A stretch of DNA of 64,000 bases. Origin: Neurospora intermedia (taxonomy: Eukaryota > Ascomycota > Sordariomycetes > Sordariales > Sordariaceae). The position numbers and the translations under genes were made by a program. Where the stretch lies: positions 806,001-870,000 of the forward strand of contig BTPP01000010.1 in NCBI GenBank assembly GCA_037102815.1, in the 5' to 3' direction. A model generated the notes under the pieces. It did no database searches. It saw nothing but the letters and a program-made list of their open reading frames with translations, and was not told the DNA's origin. Position 1 is the first letter of the stretch. Every line of letters begins with the position of its first letter. Positions 36,662-47,579 of this stretch are shown in pieces.

Positions 36662-37958
36662 GGTAGATGCGAGAAGAAGCGGAAAGTTAACTACATCGCG
36701 AGAACCGCAAGGGTTCAGGGTCGATTACCTGGGGACTCGGGCTCTGGGAGGTAGGGGGAAGAGGGCGGGGTAGCACGGCAGTGACAATTGTCTGTCATTC
36801 AGTTGCAGTTTGGAAAGAACGAATGATTGCTCCTCTTCGCCTATAGAGGGAAGTTGTGTAACGTGGGAGGCAGCTTCCTTCCCGTCTTCTTGATGTTGCA
36901 CCTGGACTCTGCGCAAGCCAGGAAGTAACATCCTGTCCCTGCCTATCCTCTCAATTGGATCAATGGAGGGGTAATCGAGACAAAATTCTGCGACGACACT
37001 TCGACCTTGACAGGCAGCACTTCCGATTACAGTCTATGTCCGAAGCAACGTTAAACGCTGAGCTTTCAGCATTCCACTGCTTTTGTTTCTTTTTTTGACC
37101 TCACCACTTCGCCGCCACAGAGTGGACAAGCCGTTCTAGGCTCTGCTCCCCTCCTGGACTTCTGCCCCCTTTGCCTGATAGGCGCACAGGCGGCTGCAAG
37201 CCAGCTGCTTGTTCACCGAGCTAGATTCGATACTTCTCGTCCTTGGGATTGGTCGCCTTGTCATGCTCACGTACTCCCAGTGTTGAAGCTGTTTGCTGTC
37301 AGTTAGCTTGGACCGCCATGCATTAGGTACATTCACGCCGTAAGAAGGCCCTCTTTGCTATTAATGGAGCGTTGAAGCTAATGATATGCCGTTAAGGTTC
37401 GTCAATCCACTCCGACACCCGCCCTATATTTTCCATTCGTGACGAGAACCTCCCCGATTCCGTCCGGCGCAAGCCCCTAGGGTCGAATGCATACACTAGA
37501 TCTAGTCTGCCTTCGTGGCTTTCAGCCTCCAGTTGACAAGTTCCACGACCATAGGTTGCTTTTGATACTTCCTTTTTCTGATAGGTCTGGCTGCCAGCTG
37601 TTTAAAATCCATTCCTCGGCTACGGCGATGTAAGTGATGGTTCGCGGACTCATATTCGGGGCTAGTGGTGTAGGGTGCGCCACGGCTGGTTTCTACTGTG
37701 CCTACTTAGCGACCTGGGCTAAGTCTAGATGCTTGTCCTTGGTTGTACAACAACACCCGAAACCTACCTACAGCTGGAGCGGTACAAATAAGAGGTTCTT
37801 GAGAGCCTTCTCGCACATATATTGCGGGCTTCTCCCTTCCCAGCTGTCTTGGACTTCCTGCTGACTCTGTTATCATAGTCCTTGTTGACACCCCGAAGTT
37901 TGTTCGCTCCCCTGACTCACGCCCTTCATTCTTCTACTCCCACTTCAAGTTATCTGCA
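36662..37958. other. Intergenic region, divergent promoters
   Basis: About 1.3 kb between divergently transcribed genes. I see no conserved coding pattern, tRNA or repeat. The last 100 bp before the ATG at 37,959 are C+T-rich (CTCCCACTTC), as in fungal leaders. Confidence 0.4.
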
Positions 37959-40720
37959 ATGTTCCACTCTGGAATCTTCGGAAGTGCTTTTACCGGCCCA
38001 GCTGACCCTCGCTTTGAGCCAGAGCCTGACCGCCGGGGAACGATTGCCATCTTCTCGACATGTTTCCTGACCCTCGGTCTTTGTGTGTGGACGTCTCTCC
38101 ATTTCAACGTTCCCGGGCATAATGAAAGCGGCACAAAGCAGTTTTCACGCAAGACTGGATGGATGATAATGGGCCTTGTCTGCCCAGAGCTGGTAAGATG
38201 TTCACCCTCTTGTTTTGGTCTTTTCTGCACTAACACCTTGAACGACAAAAGATTGCCTTTGCTGCGTTTCAGCAGCACACACAGGCAAACAAGCTCACCA
38301 AAGCAATGAATCCACCCGAAGAAACCCATGGTTACTTTTCACGGGTTTGGACACGCATGTCATCTTGCTTCAGGCGTCGCAGGTGCGCAGTGGACTTGGA
38401 GGTATACTGCACCACAAGCCAACATACGTCGCCAGAAGCTAACACCTTGACATACGGTAGACCTCCCCCACACCCAAGTGGACCATGATGCACAGCTTTC
38501 TGGCTGTCATGGGCGGCTTCGTTGTCGAAATGAAGAATCAGCCCAGAAGCGACGACAAGGCGAAGATACAATCCTTCCTCCCTTGGAGGTCGAACGGGGC
38601 ATGCCGAACACGGCTTACGTTGGTTCCGGAAGCCCTGGCCCTCTTCAAGGAGAAAAGACTAGACTCCCTGATTCCCAAGCCATCACTCGTGCACATACAA
38701 GACAAGAGCAAAGGAAACACCCTAGCCAAGGCACTGGTTTGCTTTCAAGGTAAGTACACTATGCTTGCTGAACACAGTCGTAATTCTCACAGATGCTAAC
38801 AAACATAATCGTCTGGCAGCATCATGGTTCTGTGCTCAATGCTTCGCTCGGTTCGCCCAGGGTCTTGCAATAAGTTTACTAGAACTCAACACATTTGGCC
38901 ATGCAGTATGTACCTTGATCATCTACAGCTTGTGGTGGAGTAAGCCTTTGAGCATTGACGAGCCGGAGAAAATCCCATTCAACCCCGAAGGTATAACTGT
39001 GGAGGCAAAGCTTCTTGCAAGTATGTGCACCAAGAGTAAGCTGGACTACAGAGTGTCAGAATCAGCACACCTCCACAAGGATGTGCAAAGTTTCGTGTTT
39101 CCTGTCGAACCAAAAGAAACCGAAAAGCCTGGGCACAGAATTAGTATCAACCGAAAGGGGCCAGTCAAGAGAAAGTTCGGTATGTTTGGTGCTCGGCGGA
39201 CGGCCTTCGAAGATCTCGTTTACACGCCTTTGGACTACCATTTCTCGGACAGGCATAAGTGAGTTCCCAACACATTCGCAGATGCCTGTCGGTATTCGTT
39301 GGCCACCAAGTTTGCTAACCACTAGCTAAATCTTGTAGGACTTCTCGAGAGCCTCTTTTCCTGAAGGTGGACAAATCCGAAGATCTTTTGCACCGAGTGC
39401 AAATGACACCTGCTGGGGCCAAGGAGAAAGTTGCTTCCGATATGAAGCAGGGTAACGACTGGGATAGTATCGAGTTACGTGGCGCTGGGTTCTTTGACAG
39501 GCCTATAGACGATTCAGTCCCAGCGAGACGGTTGGAGGAGATCAGTCGGTTGGTTCCTTATGTGCGAGTCCTCCATTCTGACGTCCGGCGGTGGCAACTC
39601 TCCCTTCTCTATGATGATTTCGACACTGTCCCTTCTAACCTTCTGAAGGATCGCATTGGAAACTTTCCTCGGTTTGGGGAACCCGGCACACACTTCGGGT
39701 TTTGCTTGGGATTCAGTATTTTTGGATTGATCTACGGTGGTCTCCATTGCGTTGCCTGGAATGCACCTTTCTTCACCGAGATTGAAAAGACGCTGTGGAG
39801 GGTGTCGAGCCTAACCATAACAGCCACCATCATCCCGGTCTTCCTCGTCGCCTCGTGGAGCTTGTTTCCGCCGTTCTGGCAAGATCCGTTTGGGAGGATC
39901 ACCGAGATACACACCGTCCTCCAAAACATCCAAGCGAACGTCAAGCCCGAGGACTGGATCTCCCTACTGATATCATGGGTCATGTGGATTATCCCCATAC
40001 GCAAGATTGTTCGACTGTTGCCACAGCCTTGGGAAGGCTTTGATCAAGATATGATCAAGGGACTGGCACATGTTGCATACATTTTTCTGCTCATTCTCTT
40101 CTTCGTTTACAAGGTCATACTTGGGGGGTTCTGGGCGCCAAGGCTTTTAACCCCCCTACTCGTTAAGTAGGGGGTTGGGGAATTCTGGGACAACTTTTTA
40201 TTCTGGGACACCGAGATTATTAGTATGCACCATCGCCTCTGGAGCATACCAACCGCCAGACCAAAACCAAAATTTTGGTAGCAAAAGAAGGCCGCATCCG
40301 CGTTTTCTCTCCAACACTTCGATCAAATTTAATGCAACTCTCAGGACAGTCATCTTAGCCCTTACCCGTACTCCCTAATTTTTGGCTGATTTTTAGAAAA
40401 TAGTTTTGTGGTTGAAAAATTTCTTGCAGTCGCTTCACTAACAATTTTCTATGGTGAACGCTTAGTTTGCAGATGTCCCATAAATAAAAAGCTGTCCCAG
40501 GTTTTCCCTACCCCCTACTTAACGAGTAGGGGGTTGAAGAAAGGTCCCACCACCGCACTACAACCCCCAAGTATTTGACACCATTGTCATATTGCTTCTT
40601 GTCATTTACACCTTGACACGGCTCTACTTGGTGGTGGTTTGCTTCATCAACCTTGCTCATCTCCCAGACTCTGCATACCTAGTACCTAACTGGTCTCGGT
40701 ATGTACCTCATATCGGCTAA
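37959..40720 (+). pseudogene. Multi-TM fungal membrane protein, C-terminus interrupted by a MITE-like insertion
   Basis: Exons: 37,959-38,192; 38,252-38,401; 38,461-38,749; 38,820-39,258; 39,339 onward. The frame now stops at 40,168-40,170 inside the insertion (647 aa). The true C-terminus is still readable after the insertion, about 40,540-40,720: FDTIVILLLVIYTLTRLYL, then INLAHLPDSAYLVPNWSRY and VPHIG before TAA. This is a lineage-specific fungal integral membrane family with an RRGTIAIFSTCFLTL...CVWTSLHFNVP start and hydrophobic segments near residues 27-47, 70-85 and in exons 4-5. The insertion removes the last transmembrane segment and replaces it with seven foreign residues. The five upstream exons are open and normal, so the disruption looks recent. 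A shortened protein could still be made; its function is unknown. Confidence 0.78.
40149..40535. mobile_element. MITE-like insertion with long inverted terminal repeats
   Basis: About 387 bp inserted in the last exon of the membrane-protein gene. The ends are inverted repeats of roughly 60 bp with small mismatches: AACCCCCCTACTCGTTAAG at the left and CTTAACGAGTAGGGGGTT at the right, continuing inward through TGGGACA...CTTTTTATT...TGGGACA and its complement. Each end is also a hairpin by itself (CCCCCTACT-CGTTA-AGTAGGGGG). It has no coding capacity, as expected of a non-autonomous DNA element. The left flank is TTAA and the right flank TTGAA. If the target was TTAA, removing the element restores the reading frame across the junction. 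The TTAA target and C-run ends would suit a piggyBac-like source, but this is inference. Confidence 0.8.
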
Positions 40721-41517
40721 CAGTCGGTTTTTTCCCCAGTCAACATATCTGGGTTGGAATCATAGAAGTACTATGTCAGTGGCCGTACCGGTTTGCCGGT
40801 GGATCCTCGATTGTTTATACTAAAAAGGGGGTATTTCATGGGACCCACATTGAAGAGATCGCAGACAACAGCGGTCTTGCTTTTGTCAAATACACACACT
40901 TAAACCTATTCCTCGCTCAACAAGACCACATACGACCATACCCACTGGAGAACTCGGGATCCCGTCCGCTCTCCCATAGATAAGCCAGTGAGGGCCAGAC
41001 TAGTAGTTGGGTCGGTGACGACCAGCGAATCCCTGGTGTTGTATGTTTTTTGTGTTTTATGCCCAGCTCGACCAACCATCCCTGTCCTCTTCTGACTCAT
41101 CGTTTTTTGGTTGCGACATGGATGTTTTGGTTTTTTGTTTTGGTTTTTTGTCCCTCCACGATCCAGAACATCGCCGCGAAAAAGTGTCCTTCATCTTGAA
41201 CGCGCGTCTCCGCTCTGATCTTTCAGGGAAGCCTTGAAGCGTAGTGCATGTCATCACGCCGGTCTCCCGGTACCCTGTACTAGGTATATTTAGGGCTGAA
41301 ATGCATAAACCCCTTGGTCTGTTTAGTATCCATCCAATGCTTAGTCCTTTTTCGTTTGAAACCTTGCTCGCCCTGTCGATCTGCACATCTATGCGGTTGA
41401 GCCTGTGATGTTCAACATGGCTCAAATCCTTGTGTCGTGCCGTTGTTTTCGTGTCTATTTCCTTGTCGTCTTTCATCATTGCTACACCACATCCTCATTG
41501 AAGCTGCCAATACCAAA
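40721..41517. other. 3' flanking region between convergent genes
   Basis: About 800 bp. It holds the 3' untranslated sequence of the membrane-protein gene and, on the minus strand, of the GAR transformylase gene. A 140-codon open minus-strand stretch at 41,057-41,479 is highly charged but shows no homology I recognise and lies where a 3' UTR is expected. A T/G-rich stretch is at 41,107-41,150. Confidence 0.4.
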
Positions 41518-42294
41518 TCATTTTTGCGCCTGCTGAGAGGCGACAATCTCGCCGGCAATCTTGGCGGTGGCTTCAACAATGAGAGAATGCTCATGAGAGT
41601 GTATCCTCTCCTCTAGCTGCTCCAGGCTCTCACCTTCACGGCACTCGATCTCACGCACAAGGACGGGCGCACCCTGGTCAACGGCCTCGATTACATAGTG
41701 CACCATGATGCCGGTCTTGTTGTTCTCCAGCTTTCCAGCCTGGAAGTCGGCGTACGCCCTGTCAATGGCGTGTGTACCGTCGTACTTGCCTAGTGCAGAG
41801 CGCATGAGATGTCAGCGGACAATCCCCCTTTTTCCTCCAACAGCGTTCAGCCTCTCATCCAATGACCTACCAGGAAGCGCCGGATGCAAGTTAATGACCT
41901 TGATCCCCTTTTCCGCAATGGGCGCCAAAAAGTGCTTGCCAAAGATATACATCCACCCCGCAAGTACAATCAGATGCGGCCTTTCCGTCTTCTCATCCAG
42001 CGCGAGCACCTTCTCGGCCAGAGCGGCATCGTACTTGTTGCGCGCCTCCTGCAGCTTCTCCGGGTCCGTCTCACCGCGCGCCTGGAAGCCGTGCGAGATC
42101 AGGTTGTAGTACTCCCAAGGGATCCCGGCCTTCTCGGCGCGCGTCGTCGCGTACGCCTTGCCCCTGTTCACGATCAGACGGGTGATGCGCGCGTTGGGGA
42201 TGTTGCCGGCGGCCAGGGCGTCGACGAGCGCCTGGAAGTTGGAGCCGTTGCCGGAGGCGAAGACGAGGATGCGGCACTCTGCGGGGGAGGACAT
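41518..42294 (-). CDS. ade8: Phosphoribosylglycinamide formyltransferase (GAR transformylase)
   Basis: Two exons: 42,294-41,871 and 41,789-41,518; 231 aa. The enzyme transfers a formyl group from 10-formyltetrahydrofolate to glycinamide ribonucleotide, the third step of purine synthesis, in the cytosol. Visible features: the phosphate-binding loop ASGNGSNFQAL at 13-23, VINLHPALPG at 133-142 with the catalytic Asn135 and His137, GTHAIDRAY, and VDQGAPVL with Asp179 as the third catalytic residue. The 81-nt intron (GTAGGT...CACTAG) splits the Gly142 codon and joins LPG to KYDGTHA as in other fungal orthologues. Length fits the monofunctional ADE8-type enzyme of fungi. The start is the first ATG in a good context. 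The leader is rich in CT repeats. The symbol follows the yeast name by function. Confidence 0.93.
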
Positions 42295-43718
42295 GGCGGG
42301 CGACTGGGAAGGCCGGTGGCGGATGGGTAAGGGAAGTAAGTATGTGGTCCTTGACGTTTGAAGAGTGAGAGTGAGAAGTGAAAGAAAGGGTGAGAGTGCA
42401 GCAGTGGTGTCCGCGGAAGTTGATGTGGTGTGGTGTGAGTGAGTGATTGGGTCCCTAGGTCGTTTTCCCTCGGACCTCGACCGGAACCCAATGACGTGAC
42501 AGCAGCCGAAATTTTGCTGCAGCGAGTGGAACGGTAGAAGGGGAAGCCCCAGAACGAAGAGGGGCTTCAGTGGGTTTCGGTTGGCGCTAGCCCCTGAAAA
42601 CCCGCCGAACCCCACGGGAAGCAGAAATAAAGTTCCATATCATTGGTGTGCTATCTTCACGTGAGAGACCCACTTTCGACGTCGCTCGTTTTCTTGACTT
42701 TCGTCCTTCTTTCTTTTCTTCACCATTAACCATCACCGTTCTCAAGATATGCGCAACCATTGTCCGGCAGCGTATGATGGCTTACCAAGTAATCTATTCA
42801 GCTATCAGAAAGCCAGTCAACTCTTGCTATCGACGTTCCTTGTGGCACGACGAAAGATGACATTTACATGGGCCATGGCAGAACAAGGACACCACCACAA
42901 ACAGCCGGAGACGAGCTGATTAGCTACAACACCTATGTTGCGGGAGTTTGGTTGAAATTCCTCTTCATACGACAGTCTATGTGACCAGTGCCCCATACAC
43001 ATGACGGCATTTCTCAAATCACCAATGTTCCCAATCAACAAATCCCAGTGGCCTCTGCAGTACCAACGATCTAGTCATTCTGTCGATCTTTGAGACACCG
43101 TATCATGACATGAATCAATCGACTACTTATTCATGCCAAACATCCTTCGGTCAGACTGATATACTCGCGAAGAGCATTGTCGTCAACCACCCGATGGCAG
43201 TGAAAGCCAATGAATCCGGTAAAGAGCTAGAGACCTTCGCCTGCAACGCTCGAGGAAAGAAGCACCCGGAGAAATGCTGAGATCCATACCATTTTGCGAA
43301 ACAAGACTTAAACCTCCCTTCGAATCACGTATGCTTTCCACCTCGTCCTCGAGGTAGGTAACATAGAGGTATCCTGCTGGAAGCCAAGCAGGAAGTGGCG
43401 TAACGCAAAAAAGCCGAGTGAAGTGCCTCAGGCGCTCTCTATCATGGGGAGAAAACCTACCCGCATTCAAAGACAACTTACACGCGACTCCAGTGGCAGT
43501 CACCCTACATCAACAATGCACTTCACTCAATCACAAGTAGAGGTATCAAGGCACACGCAGCAAGATGTGAAGACGGCTGATATTTGGTTCAACGATCTAA
43601 CTCAGGCCCTTAGGTTGATAAATCCTCCATGCCATGTGTTCCTCGAGAGTCCTCATCTGTTTCGGTCAAGTTATCGTGGCGGTTGTTGTACGGGTTGTTG
43701 TATCCGCCACGACCACGT
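42295..43718. other. Intergenic region
   Basis: About 1.4 kb. The first 150 bp are the CT/CA-rich promoter and leader of the GAR transformylase gene (read on the minus strand). A 106-codon open minus-strand stretch at 43,183-43,503 has no supporting features. Nothing else is recognisable. Confidence 0.4.
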
Positions 43719-44462
43719 TCAAACTGCGAAGGATTCTTTGATGGTGGCGAGGCTGAGGCTGTCGCTATCAAGCGAAGGCTCGTGAGCAGGCGACTTGGGC
43801 GTAGGTGGAATATCCGATGGGTCTGTGTAAATGACCATGAGCTCATGGATTGAATGTGTGTCGGCCTTGGCCTTCGAGCGTCCATGAACCTCTGCTGCTC
43901 TGACCTCGGTGCGGAAAGTCTTCACGCCACCCACGGTGACATAGCTTTCCTTGCGCGCTTCTTCGCGCAGGTCCCCCGCTGGTGTGCGCTTAGAGCTTGC
44001 TACAACAAACGGCCAAGGTTAGCGACATGACACGAGGCAGGCAGTATATCACTTTGAGTTTAGCAAATGTTCAGATGGATTGGCCACGTACCTACTACCC
44101 AGCGGAACGATGGGCATGATCCTGCCGTTCGCGCGAAACGGAGTGTCGGGGTCGATGCCGGCCTGCCGACACCAGGTCTGGAATGCATGGTCAAAGGTGT
44201 GGAGGTATTCATATCCGGTACTGTGAGACTGATGATTAGCAGCACGAAGACGAGATAGCGGTGTTGGAATGAATCACGTCGACTTACCCCCAGTGGCCCA
44301 TGGCCAGATGGTTTAGGTCCCAGAAGACCGAGCGAAGGGTCCTACAAGCAAGGAAACAATGTGAGCGGGGACGAAGTGCTTGAGTCATTGAGACTCAAGG
44401 TGATGTGGGCTGACCTACGGCTCGCTGACCGGGTGAGGGTTGCCAGGGGGACGGATCGGCAT
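43719..44462 (-). CDS. Unknown conserved-looking 167-aa protein, four exons
   Basis: Minus-strand exons: 44,462-44,419; 44,341-44,288; 44,220-44,096; 43,999-43,719. Frames join cleanly to give MPIRPPGNPHPVSE, then TLRSVFWDLNHLAMGHWG, then TGYEYLHTFDHAFQTWC, then RANGRIMPIVPLG, and a charged tail. The third donor could be at 44,095 (GTAGGT) or a few bases away. The middle part has the density of Trp, His and Tyr of a folded, conserved protein, while the last 80 residues look disordered. No signal peptide or membrane segment is seen. I do not recognise the family. Exons of 44 and 54 nt are notably small. Confidence 0.65.
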
Positions 44463-45874
44463 CGGGGGCGTGGTTTGCTTGCGGCGGTAGAAAGTGACAA
44501 AGGGCTTTGAATGCACCGGGGAAGGCCAGAAAGCGACAACGCTTGCTTGTAAGTGTGATGGAGGTATGTATCGAGAAATTAAGAAAGAGAGGAAAAGAGG
44601 TAGGTGGATGGAGGGGGAGAAGGGGAAGTTTTATACCAAGCCGCAGGGTGGGGGGCACTGGCAAAAACTTGAAGAAGGGCCGGCAGTAAACTTGGACAGC
44701 CGGTGACAGCCACAGACCCACGGTAAAACCACAAGAAGGGGTGAGGAATTGAAGGAGGGCCACCGTCAGGCAGCAGGTACGGGTACGATTCAGAGATACC
44801 AAGTTCAAACGGTACCTCTAGAGGTAAGTAGAGGTACGGTAGGTATCTCTAGGTACGGTACCTAGAGATAGGTAACCTATATGACCCCGTCATTCATCGC
44901 CCCAGGCACAATTACACTCGCTCTAACCTGAGCAACGCAAGATACCTGGCCGACGGTTGTCATATCCAGCGCCTGCACCAGGTCTTTATTGACACACAAA
45001 ACGCATCAACAGACAGGCAATATGCCTTGGATTACGTTTGATAATACCTTTATCGGATGAAATTCCGAGTCATAACAGGTATGGTCCAGTAGCTGTTCCT
45101 GATGACAGGCAGATGGCACGGCGGCTGTGTGGCGAGCAAACGGAGCGGACAAGTTCGTCTTCTTGTTACAAGCACACAGTAGCCCAAGCCCCTGTATGTG
45201 ACATGACAGCTATTGTAGGTGTAGATCTGCACTTCAAGCAGGAAGGAGCCTTAACCTCACAAGTTGTGGTCTCTTTCATGTGGATCTCGCAAGATCACAC
45301 ATCCCTTTAGCGATCAAGATCATTGAGAGTCGCAAACAGATATCTTGGCTCAGGACTCGCATAGTTCAGACAATGGGTTACATGTATTGACCTGTTGAGC
45401 TTGCATCCACTGTGGGATATCCAATGACCAGACGGAAATCCATCTTGATATACTTGGATTACAATAGACAGGAGTGTCATATGGATGTTTCGGCTCGAGA
45501 ATAGAGGTAGCGATCCTGGATTGCATATTGTGTGCCATTACTTGGCAAGAGTTTGTACGTTGATCCAGAGCTTGAGCTAGCGATACTCTCTCCAAAGTGC
45601 CCCCTTATCTCAACTCACGCGTTTCATACTTCAGACGAGGACGGAATTTTAGGCCGCAATAGTCTGCGTGCTATCTGCCGCGGGGTACCTACTTTTAATG
45701 ACCCTCACATTAGTGCCTTTTTCACTTCTTTTCTCTTTTCAAGAGCCAAGCTCGGTTTCCTTCAAGCCCACTCTCATCTTGACCGTACACTTCTCCTTCC
45801 CCCTTCTATCTTCTCCATCATCTTCTTCCTCATCTTCGTCAGTCATCAACAACGACCAAACAAGGGAAATCACA
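44463..45874. other. Intergenic region with GGTACCT-rich palindromes
   Basis: About 1.4 kb. Near 44,800-44,880 there is a cluster of AGGTAC/GTACCT units, listed separately. The last 100 bp before 45,875 are a strong C+T tract typical of a fungal leader. Open stretches here overlap each other in several frames and none is supported. Confidence 0.4.
44844..44870. repeat. Perfect 13-bp inverted repeat, 1-bp spacer
   Basis: TATCTCTAGGTAC, G, GTACCTAGAGATA form a perfect hairpin within a cluster of AGGTAC/GTACCT motifs extending from about 44,810 to 44,880. It is too short for a transposon and has no T-run, so a terminator role is not supported. Confidence 0.75.
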
Positions 45875-47310
45875 ATGTCAGACGAGGCTCCCTCTCCCCC
45901 TCTTCCTCCTCCGCCGTATTCGGCGGTACAGCAACCGCAAATGTCGCCGCATGTCCATGGACCCCAGAGGGTGTACGTGCCGAACCTAATGGGAATACTC
46001 CGACACGTTCAATTACTTCACCCGGAAATGTCAAGAGTAGATCTCCAGCTAGAAATGGAGTCCATGAAGAGATGGTGGGCGAGGTCGATTGCGCCTGCAC
46101 GTGTCCAGTGCTTTGGTGCAATTCACCCGACTTACGCCAACGACTTTCAAGACTTCTTTGCGGATTGCCAGATTTGGCATAAGTACAGTAAGTGGCTCCG
46201 TACCTCTAAACAGACACCAAGGAAACACAACAGAGGTTTGAATAGTTGCTGATAGCTCACCTGACATTGTTCCCAGTTTGCCCTGGCAATTTGGGCTACA
46301 CTGCTGAGCAGCTTAGTCGCCGTTTCACTGCCTCTGAGAACGAAAATCGGCACCTCTCAAGGAAAATCGACAGGTTGCACGAGGAAATTGAGGAGCACGA
46401 ACAGGCCTTGGCTGAGAAAAATGCGATTGCGACCGCATACAACGAAGTCATCAACGGGCTGAGGGAAGAGGTCAAGCAAGCCGAGATTGCCAAGGAAGTC
46501 ACGGAGCAGACGATGGCGAGCAAGGTCGCAACCCTGGAAGCCAAGCTGAGGCAGGTCAATGAGGAAAGTGCCGCCCAGCTGAAGGCGGAAATTGCGCATC
46601 AAAATGTCCTAGCAGCTGAACTGAAGAAACTCAAAGACGACAGTGCTGCGGAGAAAGTCAAACTCTCCAACAAGATCGCAAACCTAGAGGCCCAGAACGA
46701 GCAACTGCTCAACAAGAAAGTCAAAGACCAGGGGCAGGTCACAATCCCGATGCTCAAGTTTGCATCAATCGATGAGACCCTCGCCAAAGTCGAGGCACAA
46801 CAAAGCACGCGAGTGCACAAGATTGGCAAGGAGACAGAAGAGATCAAGGTTCACGATGAGGGCGAAACCGGCACCGAAGAAAGCTCGGGATCCGACAAGA
46901 TGACATATGCCGAGCTCGAGCTTGAGTGTCGCCGGCTGAGTGACCTCGTCAATCGTCGCAACTTGGAGACGGGTCAGCTCCACGTCAGAGCCCAGAACCT
47001 TGCGCGTCGTACCAGAGAAGTCGAGGAGAAGGGCCGCGCGCTGGAAGCCAAGGAAGAGGGAATGGGGAAGGGCCTCACGGCCATACTTACCAAGGCCAAG
47101 CAAGTGAGTCGCGTGGGGAAAGTGGTTCGTGAGCTGGTAAAGGAGGGCAGTGTTCCGGCGGCGAGCGATCTGCTCGCAAGCATGTTGGAGGATTTGAAGC
47201 AGGTTGTAAAGAAATTTGAGGAGGAAGTGGGTCAGGGTGCAGCTGACCAGGGCTTTGACGTGGGAGTAGGAGCTGATGAATGGTTGTGGGAGGATCCTTA
47301 TAATGTCTGA
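45875..47310 (+). CDS. Coiled-coil protein of 448 aa, function unknown
   Basis: Two exons: 45,875-46,187 and 46,277-47,310. The intron has GTAAGT and CCCAG and splits an Ile codon, giving IWHKYICPGNLGYTAEQL. The N-terminus is Pro-rich (PSPPLPPPPYSA, residues 6-17). A compact region (residues about 33-110) with many Trp, His and Phe follows. Residues about 125-265 form a long heptad-patterned coiled coil rich in Glu, Lys and Ala. An acidic stretch (GETGTEESSGSDK) then separates a second helical region from a C-terminal helix and an acidic end. No enzymatic motif, signal peptide or membrane span is seen. It is convergent with another coiled-coil gene 269 bp downstream. A cytoskeletal, septal or scaffold role would be typical but is inference. 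Confidence 0.8.
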
Positions 47311-47579
47311 GCGGAGTACTTGTTGTCGGCCTCTTCTATACCTCTACATTTAGTCGTACTAGCTGAGGCCTTTGGTCTTTTCTGACAGACCTTTTGACAG
47401 GTGTTAGAAGCGTTTTCTTGCTCAAAGCATGCTGAATTTAGACCCATGCAGGTGTTTTCGCTATTGGAAACTACATAGGTGGTAGAAGTATATTATTACA
47501 ACAATAGCCGGACTTCTTATAAGGCTACAACTCCCTCATTCTACCGCATCAAGGCCTCCAGTAGTTACCCCATAGTCCC

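Noticed and set aside
40149-40535. The insertion as an intron of the membrane-protein gene.
   Set aside because: Long inverted repeats at both ends and weak splice signals (GTTAAG donor) make a transposable element more likely; RNA would decide.
41057-41479. 140-codon minus-strand stretch downstream of the GAR transformylase gene.
   Set aside because: Position fits the 3' UTR; no conserved pattern, only charged residues.
43183-43503. 106-codon minus-strand stretch.
   Set aside because: Isolated, no splice partners, no motif.
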